Shown: positions 53,132 to 64,000 of the stretch, piece by piece
Numbering within the stretch: position 1 is the stretch's first letter
How the letters are laid out: every line of letters starts with the position of its first letter
Origin: Henckelia pumila
Taxonomy: Eukaryota > Streptophyta > Magnoliopsida > Lamiales > Gesneriaceae
DNA length: 64,000 nucleotides
Assembly: GCF_033568475.1 (NCBI RefSeq)
Contig: NC_133123.1
Span: forward strand, 5,890,001 to 5,954,000
Direction of reading: 5' to 3'
Program-made: the position numbers and the translations under genes
The notes under the pieces: model-generated
Told to the model about the DNA's origin: nothing
Databases searched by the model: none
The model's input: only the letters and a program-made list of their open reading frames with translations

Positions 53132-54232
53132 TCAAAACCTTGGGAGCTTGCATTCACTCGGAAAAGTACTATTTGGAAACCTCTTGGCGTCGGTGCAGTA
53201 ATTGTAGATCATATATTTACTCTGCACCAAACGGATCCAGTTTCTGCCATTGGCATCCAAACCCTGCGTCTGCCACGCCTGGTTCCCTACGGTGGAATTT
53301 GCGCAAGAATTGCCGGACCCGCTAACAACGCAGCCATTGGCGTTGTAATTACTGTAATACGCAGTGAAAGGAGCCAGCGTCCAGTTTGTTTTCACCGTCC
53401 CGCCTTGTGTGGCCCAGTCATCGGCGTTCCACAGACTCGCGTACACTTTCATTGGCTGCGTGTTTGGGAATGGGATTCCTTTTGCTTCGTAGTTGATGAA
53501 AACTCTTACCGGTTTGTTATCCACCAAGATACTGATTACCCACAAACAAGAAAATGAAACCATATAAGATATTATGTACGTAATGTTTTCTTCTGTATAT
53601 AACATTGATTGAAAACAATGTGTTTGTGTAAATGTGTGTGTGTACGTGTGTATGATGCTGCTTACATGATTCGTTGTGAGTTCCAAAGAATGGTGTAAGT
53701 ATGGAATGCCACCGTGGGATCGAACCAAAGCCGGAACTGCTGCTCCCGGCCGCCTACGCCTTTGGCGAAAACGTTCGTATGCAAAGTGTAAGGCTGCCCA
53801 CTGGAATTCCCCAAGAACTCCAGATCGATTTCATCGTGGGCATTCCCTTGAGACGACATCTGCGTGCAGTTTATTTATCGATCAGCTCAGACGTAACAAA
53901 AATAAAACTTAGAAGTGATTCCTATAAGCTCTAGGAAACGCTATTTTACTATATTGGTCTTTTTAAGAGACTGGACTTACAAAGAACGTAGTGACGGTGC
54001 CAGCTGAGTTGTTGGGCACCAGCTTCATTTGCACATCAAATCTTCCAAACAAGAACTGGTCGTTGGATTCGAAACCGGAGCCGGTCGATTTATCGAGGGA
54101 CAGGGATACGAGTTGTCCTCCGTTGAGTATCTTACCGTTTCCATTTCCCCATGTTACGGTGACATCTTTGCTGAAGTTACCTGCGGCCGCCGCGCCAAAC
54201 ATGAAGGCCACGGCCACTAAAAGCTTGAGCAT
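53132..54232 (-). CDS. XTH: Xyloglucan endotransglucosylase/hydrolase (XTH), copy B
   Basis: Three exons, 54232-53981, 53859-53666 and 53531-53132, in the same phases as copy A, give 281 residues. A short signal peptide (about 1-17, ending A-A-A-A) precedes the mature protein. The catalytic motif is [11 protein letters not shown], from His92 with Glu94 and Glu98; Leu replaces the Phe of copy A, a change seen in other XTHs. The N-glycosylation site N-S-S follows. Also visible are [23 protein letters not shown] and a C-terminal C-T-D with two further Cys for the XET_C disulphides. It shares exon structure and orientation with copy A, so the two are likely tandem duplicates now separated by the UGT. 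The two proteins differ enough to suggest an old duplication. Plus-strand frames 53090-53557 and 53676-53934 are shadows. Confidence 0.96.
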
Positions 54233-54365
54233 TTTCTCTTTTACTCTTTAATGGGAGATGGTTTTGCAAAGAAAGATAGCGCGTAGGAAGATTAGTAATG
54301 GAGATGATCGGTAGAGTTTTGAATGCCTTTTGTGTCTTCTGTTTGTTGATCAAGAAAAGGATTTG

Positions 54366-54373
54366 TATATATA
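54366..54373 (-). promoter_or_regulatory. TATA box of XTH copy B
   Basis: TATATATA on the minus strand, about 134 bp upstream of the ATG at 54232. Confidence 0.6.
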
Positions 54374-54379
54374 GGGGAA

Positions 54380-55524
54380 AATGTTAGGCCTGCCATAGTT
54401 GACATGCTTTCCCAAGGGTTCATCACAGGAAGAAGGGATCCAAAACAACTGCCTACAGCTAGCTAGTTTTTTGGTGGGGAAAGTTTATTAAATTAATTAA
54501 TTAATTGATATGTTAAGCATAGACAATTAATGAAACTCCATTTGTCCTCCAACCATTGTTTCATTTTATGACAAAAAAGATAAATTTATAAATAAAGATA
54601 GTACTCTATAAATATATAAATTTTTGAAGAATCTAAAATAGAAACATGCATGTAAAGTAATAAGTTTTTAACTTCTTTAATACCTAATATTTATATGCAT
54701 GATAAAATGTTTTTAAAAAAATATTTTTTAAAAAAAATCTAAAATCAATACACATATCCTCACGTATTCTTGACTAATTTTCCCTATGAGGCTAATTTTG
54801 GCAAAGAGGATTAATACTTGGAAACAATTTTTACTCGAGGAAGGATCTTCTATTGTGTGGGGGCTAAAGTTGACATCTTCCGAAACGCGTATGTTCTCTT
54901 TTAAATTCCTTTTCCCCAAAAGCTTTCTGTGTACCTGTCTCTTTAATATATATATACATATTTTTATACTTTGACTCGTTCCATATTTTAATAACTGCGG
55001 TGGATTAAAGTTTGCTAATATAAATTATTTGGATTGCTAATAATTAAAAATTGTTCCTTAATATTGTATGATTAACTTTACAACAATAATAATTACTATA
55101 AAATTAATTAGAAGTTGTTCTTAGAGCTTTGCCAAATATTTCGTAAATCATTCCAGTTGTCATGCCTACTCGAGCCAATTCAGCCTTGATTTGAAAGATA
55201 TATAGGAAATTTTCATAATTTATTGAACATAATTTATATACACGATTGATTCAAATACAAGATTAGAGTGAATATTGAGATTAATACATAAAATATGGAA
55301 TTTCCATAAAAAAAAAAAGAAGAGATAATTAAGCTTGGTTATTTAGAATATACTGCGGGGTACGTAAGCGAATTTATTTCGAGGAAAGCACGATCGAACA
55401 TTGCGAACAGTTTTCAACTCTTTGAACTTTTTTATTTTCAGTTCCCTTTCATGACTTCCATCTGGCTTCTACCCGTCTTCTGTTGCCAGCTGGCTATAAT
55501 TTTCAATTTTACAATAATACGATA

Positions 55525-55556
<32 letters not shown>

Positions 55557-57115
55557 ATAATAGACTGCATACTTCTATTATAATGTTTAAATTTGGCTCG
55601 GAAATGAACTAAGAAATAACTGATTACAAGGGGATATTTTAATTTAATTTAACCGAAGAAATTGTTCAAAATACGATAATTTATTAATCATTGTAATTTG
55701 TTGGGTGTAAGTAACATATGGTATTATGATTATTCTAATTTTTCGAGGAATCCCTGCAACAAAATATATATAGGGATAGTACTTCCATCTGTTATAGCTA
55801 TGCCGAACGTATAACGTATTAGCACATTCAGGATGGTCTTCGGACCTATTTCTTTGGTGGTCCATACGATAGTAGTCTTTAGGCGGGTGAGAAAGAGGTC
55901 GAGTTCATATTAATTATATCTTAATGTTAAATTGTTCAAAATTGATTTGATAGTAGCCTTTAGGCGGGTGAGAAAGAGGACGAGTTCGTATTAATTATAC
56001 CTTAAAAGTTAAATCGTTCAAAATTGATTTGAAAATATGTTATTCATAAAAATATATTAGTTACTCTACGTGATCAAATTAAATTTAGGCACTTAAACAC
56101 AAAATATGAGAATAATATCTTTATATTCGAATCTCATCGAAAGTAAATCATATTCACGACATACTATATTATAAAACTTCAAGTTTTTTAACATTTCCAT
56201 AACTTCCTTAGTATTTATTTTTTATTTAATTTTTTAAACTACCGTTAATTTTTTTACAATACGAAAGTTTTATACTAATTTTTTTCTAAAAATTATATTT
56301 CGTAAATCTATTAAAAAAATGAAATAAGAAAAGTAGAGATCGCATTACGATTTCTCAATAATCGAGTTTCCAAATAATTGATTTTAAAACTTTAACAGTC
56401 GAACACTTTTTTCCGAGCAACTCGTATAAAAATTAATTGACACAAGCAATTAGTTCCTTTTTTTAATTGTTATTTGGGATGCAATCGCCAATCGCCAATC
56501 GCCATCCGCAACTTCCAACAAAAGAAAGCTGGATTTCGTAATCCAATATTTTCCAATGCTTAACCCAAATGGGAAAAAAAAATACAATTAATAAGCACAC
56601 GTGTACTTTTATAATGATTGAATTGCTTAATTATATGAGATAATATACAAGCTTAATAACTGAAATAAATATTAATGATAGGGACGATCACTTGTTCTTT
56701 TGTAATATTTGATAAATTTCATTAAAAAAATTAAGAAATTGATAAGTTTCAAAAATAATAATACAAGGCTAATGTTATTAGGAATCAAGATTCGATGAAA
56801 GGAGTGGAGTTGACAACAATTCGTTTTGAGATAAATTTTCATATGTACCATAGTTTTACAAATGTTTGCATCTTTTCGATTTTTTTATAGACGGTTCAGA
56901 TAATAATTTACCATGTATGATACTTATGACCTTCTTGTGCTATAGCATTGGAGTTTCGATCACTCTTTGATAACCAAACTTTTTAAACCATACAACATAT
57001 GAAAAATACGGTAGCACATTCTGTAGCTCGAGAAGCTCTCTCTAAATTTTCAAATTTGGAATAGATTAGCAATCGTTTTTCACCTTGATTTTCAATTATT
57101 GTAGCTCACGGATTA
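54380..57115. other. Intergenic, AT-rich, with an 81-bp tandem duplication
   Basis: No gene seen. At 55870-56031 an 81-bp unit starting TAGTAGTCTTTAGGCGGGTG occurs twice in tandem with about ten differences. An (AT)n tract lies at 55525-55560. Confidence 0.5.
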
Positions 57116-57200
57116 GGTAGTATTTGGAAGAGCTTTTAAAAAACATTTCTCAACTTTTTCTTCACAAAAAAATGAATTTCGGTGAAATTTTGTGAAGACC
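57116..57200. mobile_element. Truncated Tourist-like MITE, copy 3
   Basis: TTA then GGTAGTATTTGGAAGAGCTTTT matches the left arm of the copy at 52318. The interior is recognisable to about 57200, but no right terminus is found. Confidence 0.45.
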
Positions 57201-57289
57201 TTACAAGTTTCGTCGTAATGGATGATCTATACTCTAAAAAAATTGATGTAGCCAAAAAAATACAAATACTGGTACGTAAGGTCTGTAGT

Positions 57290-57545
57290 CGGAACCTTGC
57301 AACGTAGAGCACTCACATAGCGTAAGGTGAACACGTAGCGTAGAGTGAACCTCGCAACGTAAGGTAAACACGTAGCATATAGTGAACCATTGCAACGTAG
57401 AGTTCTCACGTAGCGTAAGGTGAACACGTAGCGTAGAGTGAACCTCGCAACGTAAGGTAAACACGTAGCGTAGAGTGAACCCTGTAGCGTAAGGTAAACA
57501 CGTAGCGTTGAACCCTGTAACGTAAGGTGAATCTTGCAGTGTAAG
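57290..57545. repeat. Minisatellite, AACGTAGAGTGAAC-like units
   Basis: About a dozen imperfect units of 20-25 bp built from CGTAGCGTAAGGTGAACA and CGTAGAGTGAACC variants. A longer block of about 100 bp (57317-57365) recurs at 57416-57465. The repeat keeps an open frame on the minus strand (57646-57227), which I read as a by-product. Confidence 0.85.
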
Positions 57546-57960
57546 CTGAAACTTCGTGGATCGTCACCTGCGTCACAAACAAACGTTAGAGGCGTTGGGC
57601 GGTTTCTCGACGTAGGCACTCCGACGCTCAAGTCACCAAAGAGCACAATGATAATCTCTCAAAATAAGAAAGCTCAAGTTAAAAGAGAAAAAATGAGAAT
57701 GTACCCTCGATATAAGATAGACACATCTATTTATAGATGTTTTAGGAGAAGCAAAGTTGTGTCATGCATTTTTTTGATCACTAGTAATAATAAAAAAAAT
57801 CTCGGTGACTAGGCGTGCTCTGTGAGCCAGCAATGATAATAATTCTCATAACTTTGGAATTTTAGTATAATAATAAGTTAAAATGAATTTAAAATGTATC
57901 ATTTTGAGTTGAATAAATAATTTCTTATTTTTACTTGGATCTACAAAATTTAAAACTGTC
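57546..57960. other. Intergenic before PGPP1, possible TE-derived patch
   Basis: 57550-57660 is GC-richer and contains GGCACTCCGACGCTCAAGTCA, resembling a phrase I associate with plant transposable-element sequences; no element boundaries were found. Confidence 0.35.
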
Positions 57961-57967
57961 AATCAAG

Positions 57968-58012
57968 GCCCAAGATAGTGAAGCCCAACAAAATAAAGCC
58001 CAACGAAATAAA
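57968..58012 (+). promoter_or_regulatory. Cluster of GCCCA (Site II-type) words upstream of PGPP1
   Basis: GGCCCAAG, AAGCCCAAC and AAGCCCAACG lie within 45 bp, about 160-200 bp before the ATG. Such clusters are common in promoters of constitutive and organelle-related plant genes. Confidence 0.5.
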
Positions 58013-58164
58013 AAGATTTCGCGTCGGAAGTTGGAAGGCTCAGAATCTTCAAAGAAACGGACAAATTAGAATCCCTAATTTGCCCAACTTTACGAAATAT
58101 TCGCAACAATTATGATTGTTTACCAAATGCATAAAAAAGTCTGATAATCAATGTTGAATTGAAT

Positions 58165-60874
58165 ATGCACTCCATTTCGATTGGTTCATGGCAGGCATGC
58201 TATGACTATCCTCTCCCGAAACATCTCCCTTTTCACAGCAAGGTGACACTGGATTCCAAACCCAGGAAAATACAGTGCAAAAACTGTAGCTTACTCACTC
58301 TCGCTGCCACAAACAGCTGCAGCAAGGAGCAAGAGAAGAAGCGCAATCGTTATTACTCGGAGAACACGAATTACTTGGATCAAGAAAAGCACAAGCTTTT
58401 TCAAGAGTTTTACTCTTCGTTTGAAATCCAGGAGCCTCAGTTTGAAGAAGGTGAAGAAGAGATAGGGTCTGTGATAGATTGGGGCATTCCATCGATCATG
58501 TGGTGGGCGGATTTCAAGGCTGCATTGGGGCAGAGGATTAATTTGGAAGGGATTACGTGTTCCGTGGGGATTTTATCCAAATACCGGCACTTGGTGATGC
58601 CGCATGCTAGTGTACCTGATATAAGGTATATTGATTGGGCTGAGCTGAAAAACAGTGGGTTTAAAGGCGTGGTCTTTGATAAGGATAACACTATCACTGT
58701 TCCTTACTCTTTAAGCTTGTGGGAACCACTTGCATCATCCATAGAACAGTGTAAATTCTTGTTCGGAGATAATATTGCGGTGTTCAGTAACTCTGCTGGT
58801 ACTTTTAGAAACCTTCTAAAATTTGTCGTTACAAGTCTATTCTTTTAATTGAATGAAATATTTAGAGTACGAAATTTTAGGATTGCATGAGTATGATCCT
58901 GATGGTAGAAAAGCTAAAGCCCTCGAGGACGCTATCGGAATCAAAGTAATAAGGCACGGTATGTGTTTCCCTTTTCCTTTTGAAGCCTGCGATGCTGTTC
59001 TAAAATGCATCTACTTAGCCACTCTTGAATTTAATCAGGAAGTCAAATGGTTTCCATGCATCTACTTAGCCACTCTTGAATTTAATCAGGAAATCAAATG
59101 GTTCCCATGGATGACAACGATATTTGGATATCAAACTTATGTTTACATTAACACAGGGGGAAAGAAGCCAGGTGGAAATGCTGATGAAATCGAACAGAAC
59201 TTTGGTTGTGAGTCATCAAAACTTATCATGGTGAGATCCTTGATTTGTGTCCAATTGATTTAGTTAATCTTCTGCTATTCTTTCTCTCTTGGGATTTCAC
59301 GACATCAAGTGTATTAATTATCTGAAGGACAGGTGGGTGACCGGCCCTTCACTGATATTGTCTTTGGAAACAGACATGGTCTCTTCACGATACTGACTGA
59401 ACCATTGAGTCATACAGAAGAGCCTTTGATTGTGAGGCAGGTTGGTCAAATGAACTTATTTTATCTCCCAAGAATCTTAATTTCAGCAAATTTAATGATT
59501 TCAAGCATAAAACGATTTGATTCAGAACTCATTCACGCTGAATGCCTATGAGAGAGATGCTTATGTAGTGGAAAGTAGAGTGTTTTTAGCTTCTGGATAT
59601 CGATAATTTACAATGTACTGGATATTGGAATAGATTACAGCAGAGTTAAGTCCCACTTCTTGTTAGGTATCATTAGTATCTCAAATGAAAGTCTACGATT
59701 GAAGTTTGATGTCAGTGAACAATAATTTATTGGCTGTGATGGTGTTTACAACCTCCATATTTCAAATCACGCCAACCTTGCATATGATCCTTGCTATTTA
59801 AAACAAAATTTAAGCACAAGTGAATAGAGATGTTTATTGGGGACAAACATTATGGTACATGAAACTGGAAGAAAATGCGATCATTGTGTTACGGAAAAGT
59901 GGGATGAGTAGTTGATTTTGTCAAATATAGTGGCTGATGTGTATGGTTATAATTTCCTCAAAGATAAAATATGCAGGGGAGTGAGTGGTGAGTAGTGAGA
60001 AGTGAGAGTTTAAATCGATAGGAGTGTAAGTTGGTTTTATCGGTGCCAATATGATACACCCCGTTAGAATTGTTATTTTTGGGAGAAGTTGGGAGATGTT
60101 TACGGTACTCATTCCTGTTGTTTAGGTTGTTGGATTTTCACTTCAGATAGAAATGATTCCGTAGATGTTATCATTTTAGCTGATGGAAATATTGTACTTC
60201 AATCTTATGAAATTTACTTGGTCGATGCTTGAGCTTCCCCATGACTAGTTGCCATGCAGTAAAAGAATTCAAAAGAATATGAGTTCAAGTTGTGATGCAG
60301 GCTGCACAAATATAGTTCTAAGCATTAAGAAATCACTTCTTGCATTCTTTTTTGCTAAATGACTCCCTTGCCATGGTGCCTTAGTTTATTCTCTTTGTTT
60401 TCCCCTTAAACGTTATCACTGCAGTGGCTGTAGTTTTACAAGGAGACAATGTGAATCTGTTTCTGTTAAATTGCTTCTTGTATATAGTGTCCTAAAAATG
60501 AAAAGTGTCCTTCAATAAATTAAAGCAGTAATTGTAAAGATCGGTTCATTTTATATGTTTTTTTCCCAATTTGTTCTCTGTTACTTAGTATCTTGACTGA
60601 TACAACTGGCAAAATCAGGTGGTAATTTTGAATATGGATACAAGCCTGAGTCTTGGCTTTTTAAATAGTCATCTGCATCTCTCCTCATGCATTACTTCTT
60701 TCCAGCTTTATGCAATACCTTTTTCGCAGAACCTTGACTGATAGAACCAATGTCTGACAGGTGAGGCTGCTTGAAGTGGCTATTGTTAAGAGATGGTCTG
60801 AGAAAGGCTTGAAGCCAATCACTCATAGGCTTCTTACCGAACCGACGAAGTGTGTAAGTGATAAACCACTCTGA
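58165..60874 (+). CDS. PGPP1: HAD-family phosphatidylglycerophosphate phosphatase, PGPP1-like (chloroplast)
   Basis: Dephosphorylates phosphatidylglycerophosphate to phosphatidylglycerol, needed for thylakoid membranes. Five exons: 58165-58798, 58881-58958, 59157-59230, 59333-59440, 60761-60874; phases agree, giving 335 residues. The N-terminus (to about 55) is Ser/Lys-rich with few acidic residues, like a chloroplast transit peptide. HAD motif I is F-D-K-D-N-T (Asp172, Asp174, Thr176), motif II F-S-N-S-A-G, and the later motif G-D-R-P-F-T-D-I-V-F-G-N closes the active site. The C-terminal exon (L-L-E-V-A-I-V-K-R-W) matches the plant PGPP1/YqeG-type tail. The first true ATG is at 58165; the frame is open from a non-ATG codon at 58159. 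Intron 2 holds an exact-length 51-bp tandem duplication. The long intron 4 (1.3 kb) is otherwise plain. Confidence 0.94.
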
Positions 60875-61537
60875 TACATGTTTTTGTTACTTAGGAACAC
60901 AAATCTTTCTTTATTTATTTGCTCTTACTGTTTATTCAAGATATCTTGAAGCAGATTAAGAACAAACTGTATGTGACATTGCCTTGCACACAATACCTTG
61001 TGAGAAATATATTTATGGATCTCGTTCAGTATTCTGTCACACCATAGCTCTTTCTGGTCTCTTTACAATTATTCTTAAAAGAAATTAGGTGCAAATGTGA
61101 GCAATCTAGCTTACTATATTACATTTCTTAATGATAAATTTCATTTTATATATTTTTCTTTTTGCATAGCATTCAGTCATCATGTGTCCATACTTGCAAG
61201 TAACATTGAACTTGTGACTCGCGATCTCTCATCATGCCAAGTCTAAGTTCAGTATTATCTGGATTACACGATGACATGATGTGCTTTGGAGAAAACTAGG
61301 TTGAAATGTTAAATGCTAGTTGTCAGAAATAGACTTCAACTTTAGAATGTGCGAGAGGACTAAAGTGACGTATTACTTTTTATATAATTATTCTGTTGCT
61401 TGTCTGTCAGGACTAATGCGCCATGTTTGTCATAAACATGTCTTGTATGTGTCCAGACATTAGTCATTATGTAAGAAGACTTATATATAATATGACTTCA
61501 AAGATGATTTGAGTACATATTTCGAACAATATTGGGT
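60875..61537. other. Convergent 3' flanks of PGPP1 and the P450
   Basis: 663 bp holding both 3' UTRs; no further gene or repeat seen. Confidence 0.5.
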
Positions 61538-63587
61538 TCATGGCAATTTGGGAGAAATCTTGATGGGCATTCCTTGAGAAGGGAATGGAAGTGGATCACT
61601 AGCAATTGGCTCATCAGGATTTACCAAGGACCAGTCATAACGTGTTACTACATAGTGCACAAATATGAGGATATTTAACTTTGCCAACTGGTATCCTGCG
61701 CATAGTCTAGGTCCTCCTCCGAATGGTACAAAGGCATATGGTTGAATTGGCTCTTCGAATCTACTTGGATTAAAACTCAAAGGATCTTTGAAATACTTTG
61801 CATTGTGATGTGTTCCATATGTAGTCCAAAGCACCTGTATCAAAGGATAGCAATATGGTTTAAATGCACAGACCTTAAATATTGTGCTAGTCAATTTAAC
61901 TTTAGGGCCTTCTATAATTAAGAATAAACAACTCTTCCAGATCCCTAGTTTTACTTATGTTAATCGTTGATCACTTAATGTCTGCCTCAGAGATCTCAGA
62001 GTTCATAAGTTTCTTGATTAAATGAACTTGTCGATGGGGATTTCTTACCGAACTAATCATCTTAACTAAAACAAAAACGTGTGATTTTGCAGATTTAACC
62101 TTCCTTTCTGTTTATTTTCTTTAGTTTAAGGTTACTTATGAGAATCCAAATTCGATCAAATATAATGTAGTTACTCCTGGCGTAGTATTTCCTTTAATAT
62201 TGTATTATAGGAGGTTGTATCTCCACACTCCAGCATCTATTTAAAAGCTTTTTACCTTCCATCCTCTTGGAATTGTGAAGCCTTCATATTCAATATCATC
62301 AATTGCCTTTCTGAAAGATCCGAAAATGGGAGGGAAAATCCTCATACTCTCCCTTGCTACTTGCCAGGTATATGTCATCTTCTTCGTATCTTCATATGTT
62401 AATGTTTCATCCCCATTTTTGCTTCTCAAAATCTCATCATGTTCTAACATATATATGATAAGAGAAACAGAACATGTTAGTTGACTAAATGACAAAAATT
62501 AGATTGTTTTCAGTATTCACAACGTGGCACTTATGCTGCAGATAGCTTGAGTTATCTGAATCTACTATGAATAAAGTATTTGTAAGTTTTACCATAGTAT
62601 TTTTTGAACCTAAAAGATACCTTTAAGAAGGTAAGAGTAGCAAGTTGGATGAAGAGCCAACATCCTAAATGTCATGGCAATGGCAAAAGACGTGGTGTCA
62701 TGTGCTGCAAATACAAGCAAAACTATATTATCCAACACTTCTGATTCACTTATCCCGCCATGAATAAGTTCTGCAACTAATCCAGAAAGTAGATTATCTT
62801 CTTCCTCTGCTGCCCCCCTCTCTCCCTCCAGTTCCATATCAAATCTCTTCTTCCGAATAACATCAACCAACATCTTCTCTATATCCTTGCGTGCTTTCTT
62901 AGCCCTTGAGAACTTCGATCCTGGAACATTAATAGGTGCAGCAAACACACCTTCTAATACCCTTTCGAAAATCTCCAACATCCCTGGTTTCACCTCAATT
63001 CCAAGAAAACATTTCAACACAATTGAAAATGTCAAAACTTTTGTCAAATTGTAAAGACTGATGGTTTCTTTGCCACCATCCCAGTATTTTTCAAAGTGAA
63101 TTTTAACCATCCTGCATATTTTTGGCACCAGAGATTCCAGACCAGAAGAATTGAGACTTTTGGCCACGATCCCATGCAGAAAATGATGCTTCTCCCCTTG
63201 CTTTTCCATGATCGAATTCGTTCCCATTAGCTGCACTGATGAAGCAGGCCACGAGCTTATAACTAACTTGAACTCGTTTGACAGAAAAAACTTATTGGCT
63301 TCTGCTCCATTAACCACAACTGTAGGGTATCCCATAAGCCTTGTTTTGAATGTTTTCCCATATTTTCGGATCCGGGGTCCAACAAAATCTTCGTATAGTT
63401 GGTTCTTCCTTTGTGCTTTGTAGAAATCTAAGGTTTCACCAATCCAGGGCCATCCCATTTGGCCTGGAGGAAGCTTCCTGCTTTTGTGCTTGGTCCAGTT
63501 ATATCGTATCAAGAAAAGGGCTAAAATGATGGGAAAATTAACTAAAAACAATGGAGAAGTAACAAAATTCATGAATGAAAAAGACAT
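61538..63587 (-). CDS. CYP718: Cytochrome P450, CYP718-like (CYP85 clan)
   Basis: ER-anchored monooxygenase. Three exons, 63587-62621, 62443-62256 and 61834-61538, with consistent phases give 483 residues. An N-terminal membrane anchor (about 8-27) is followed by the proline hinge L-P-P-G-Q-M-G-W-P. The I-helix oxygen-binding motif is A-A-H-D-T-T (294-299), the ExxR is Glu354-Arg357 (E-S-M-R), the PERF-like motif is F-N-P-S-R-F, and the haem loop F-G-G-G-P-R-L-C-A-G has Cys430 as ligand. The protein belongs to the CYP716/CYP718/CYP728 part of the CYP85 clan; I favour CYP718 because its Arabidopsis gene (At2g42850 from memory) lies near PAR1, MPK20 and AML2. The substrate of CYP718 is not established to my knowledge. 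A CYP716 triterpene oxidase is the alternative. No catalytic residue is missing. Confidence 0.91.
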
Positions 63588-63684
63588 GAATAAGATTGAG
63601 GGCGAAAGATTCAGATTGTTTTTTCCCTTTAATTTGTGCTCTGAATTAGCGTTTGGACTATGGTTAATGCTGCTGGTAATCTTG

Positions 63685-63692
63685 TTTATATA
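63685..63692 (-). promoter_or_regulatory. TATA box of the CYP718-like gene
   Basis: TATATAAA on the minus strand, about 100 bp upstream of the ATG at 63587. The remaining 300 bp to the window edge is AT-rich with nothing recognised. Confidence 0.6.
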
Positions 63693-64000
63693 TGCTATGC
63701 ATGAGAAATCTGTAATAGAATATTATTATTAATTTTGTCTGAACAAGGGTTGAAAATTGAAGAATAAAATAAATTATTTGGACAGCACATCCAAATAGTG
63801 ATTAAATTCGTGATCACAAGGGTATCCCTAGAGATCTGGTTTTTCTTATAATTAATTTAGATGGAACTCGAATCTTTACACACTGATGTGATTATAGTCA
63901 AGATTTGAAGAAGGAATAACTAATACATAAGGGTTCTGAATTATTTTAATTTGGGTGATTTCATTTTTAGGAAGTAAAATAAAATGAGTTATGTTACATG

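Noticed and set aside
53090-53557. 155-codon plus-strand frame
   Set aside because: Antisense to XTH copy B exon 3, which has clear GH16 motifs and splice sites.
58853-59263. Separate plus-strand gene of 136 codons
   Set aside because: It contains PGPP1 exons 2 and 3 plus the intron between them, which carries a tandem duplication.
48705-63587. Triterpene-saponin gene cluster (UGT94-like plus CYP716-type P450)
   Set aside because: The P450 fits CYP718 by neighbourhood, PGPP1 and XTH lie between, and there is no oxidosqualene cyclase; co-location is better explained by conserved gene order.

Overview
The window is eudicot nuclear DNA: AT-rich, with long intergenic spacers, GT-AG introns, chloroplast and secretory targeting peptides, plant-only gene families, MITEs, a 5S-bearing Cassandra-type solo LTR and an endogenous plant pararetrovirus. 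An asterid (perhaps Lamiales) source is a guess from the UGT94-type glycosyltransferase and general protein similarity; the sequence alone does not fix the species.

Layout: 1-392 (-) first exon of a GPAT1-like acyltransferase running off the left edge; 3243-8063 (-) a 12-exon Mei2-like RNA-binding protein (AML2/ML2 type); 9.5-15.5 kb gene-free with MITEs; about 15.94-23.46 kb a decayed Caulimoviridae copy; 23.5-30.6 kb gene-free with a Cassandra-type solo LTR, a hAT-like MITE, a Mutator-like MITE and a long-TIR element; 31151-36635 (+) MPK20-type TDY MAP kinase; 38082-38438 (+) PAR1/PAR2-like HLH protein; 40747-41637 (+) PMD1/2-like tail-anchored coiled-coil protein; 45240-46273 (-) an XTH; 48705-50072 (+) an intronless UGT94-like glycosyltransferase; 53132-54232 (-) a second XTH; 58165-60874 (+) PGPP1-like HAD phosphatase; 61538-63587 (-) a CYP718-like P450.

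How the genes relate: as I remember the Arabidopsis map, AML2, MPK20, PAR1 and CYP718 lie close together on chromosome 2 (At2g42890, At2g42880, At2g42870, At2g42850), while PAR2, PMD1 and PGPP1 are neighbours on chromosome 3 (At3g58850, At3g58840, At3g58830). Here both sets are interleaved in one run, as expected of a segment that kept the order from before the Arabidopsis duplication. The XTH-UGT-XTH trio sits between PMD and PGPP1 and looks like a lineage-specific insertion. Several DNA transposon derivatives have clean target-site duplications, and one has what looks like its empty site in a diverged duplicate 4 kb away.
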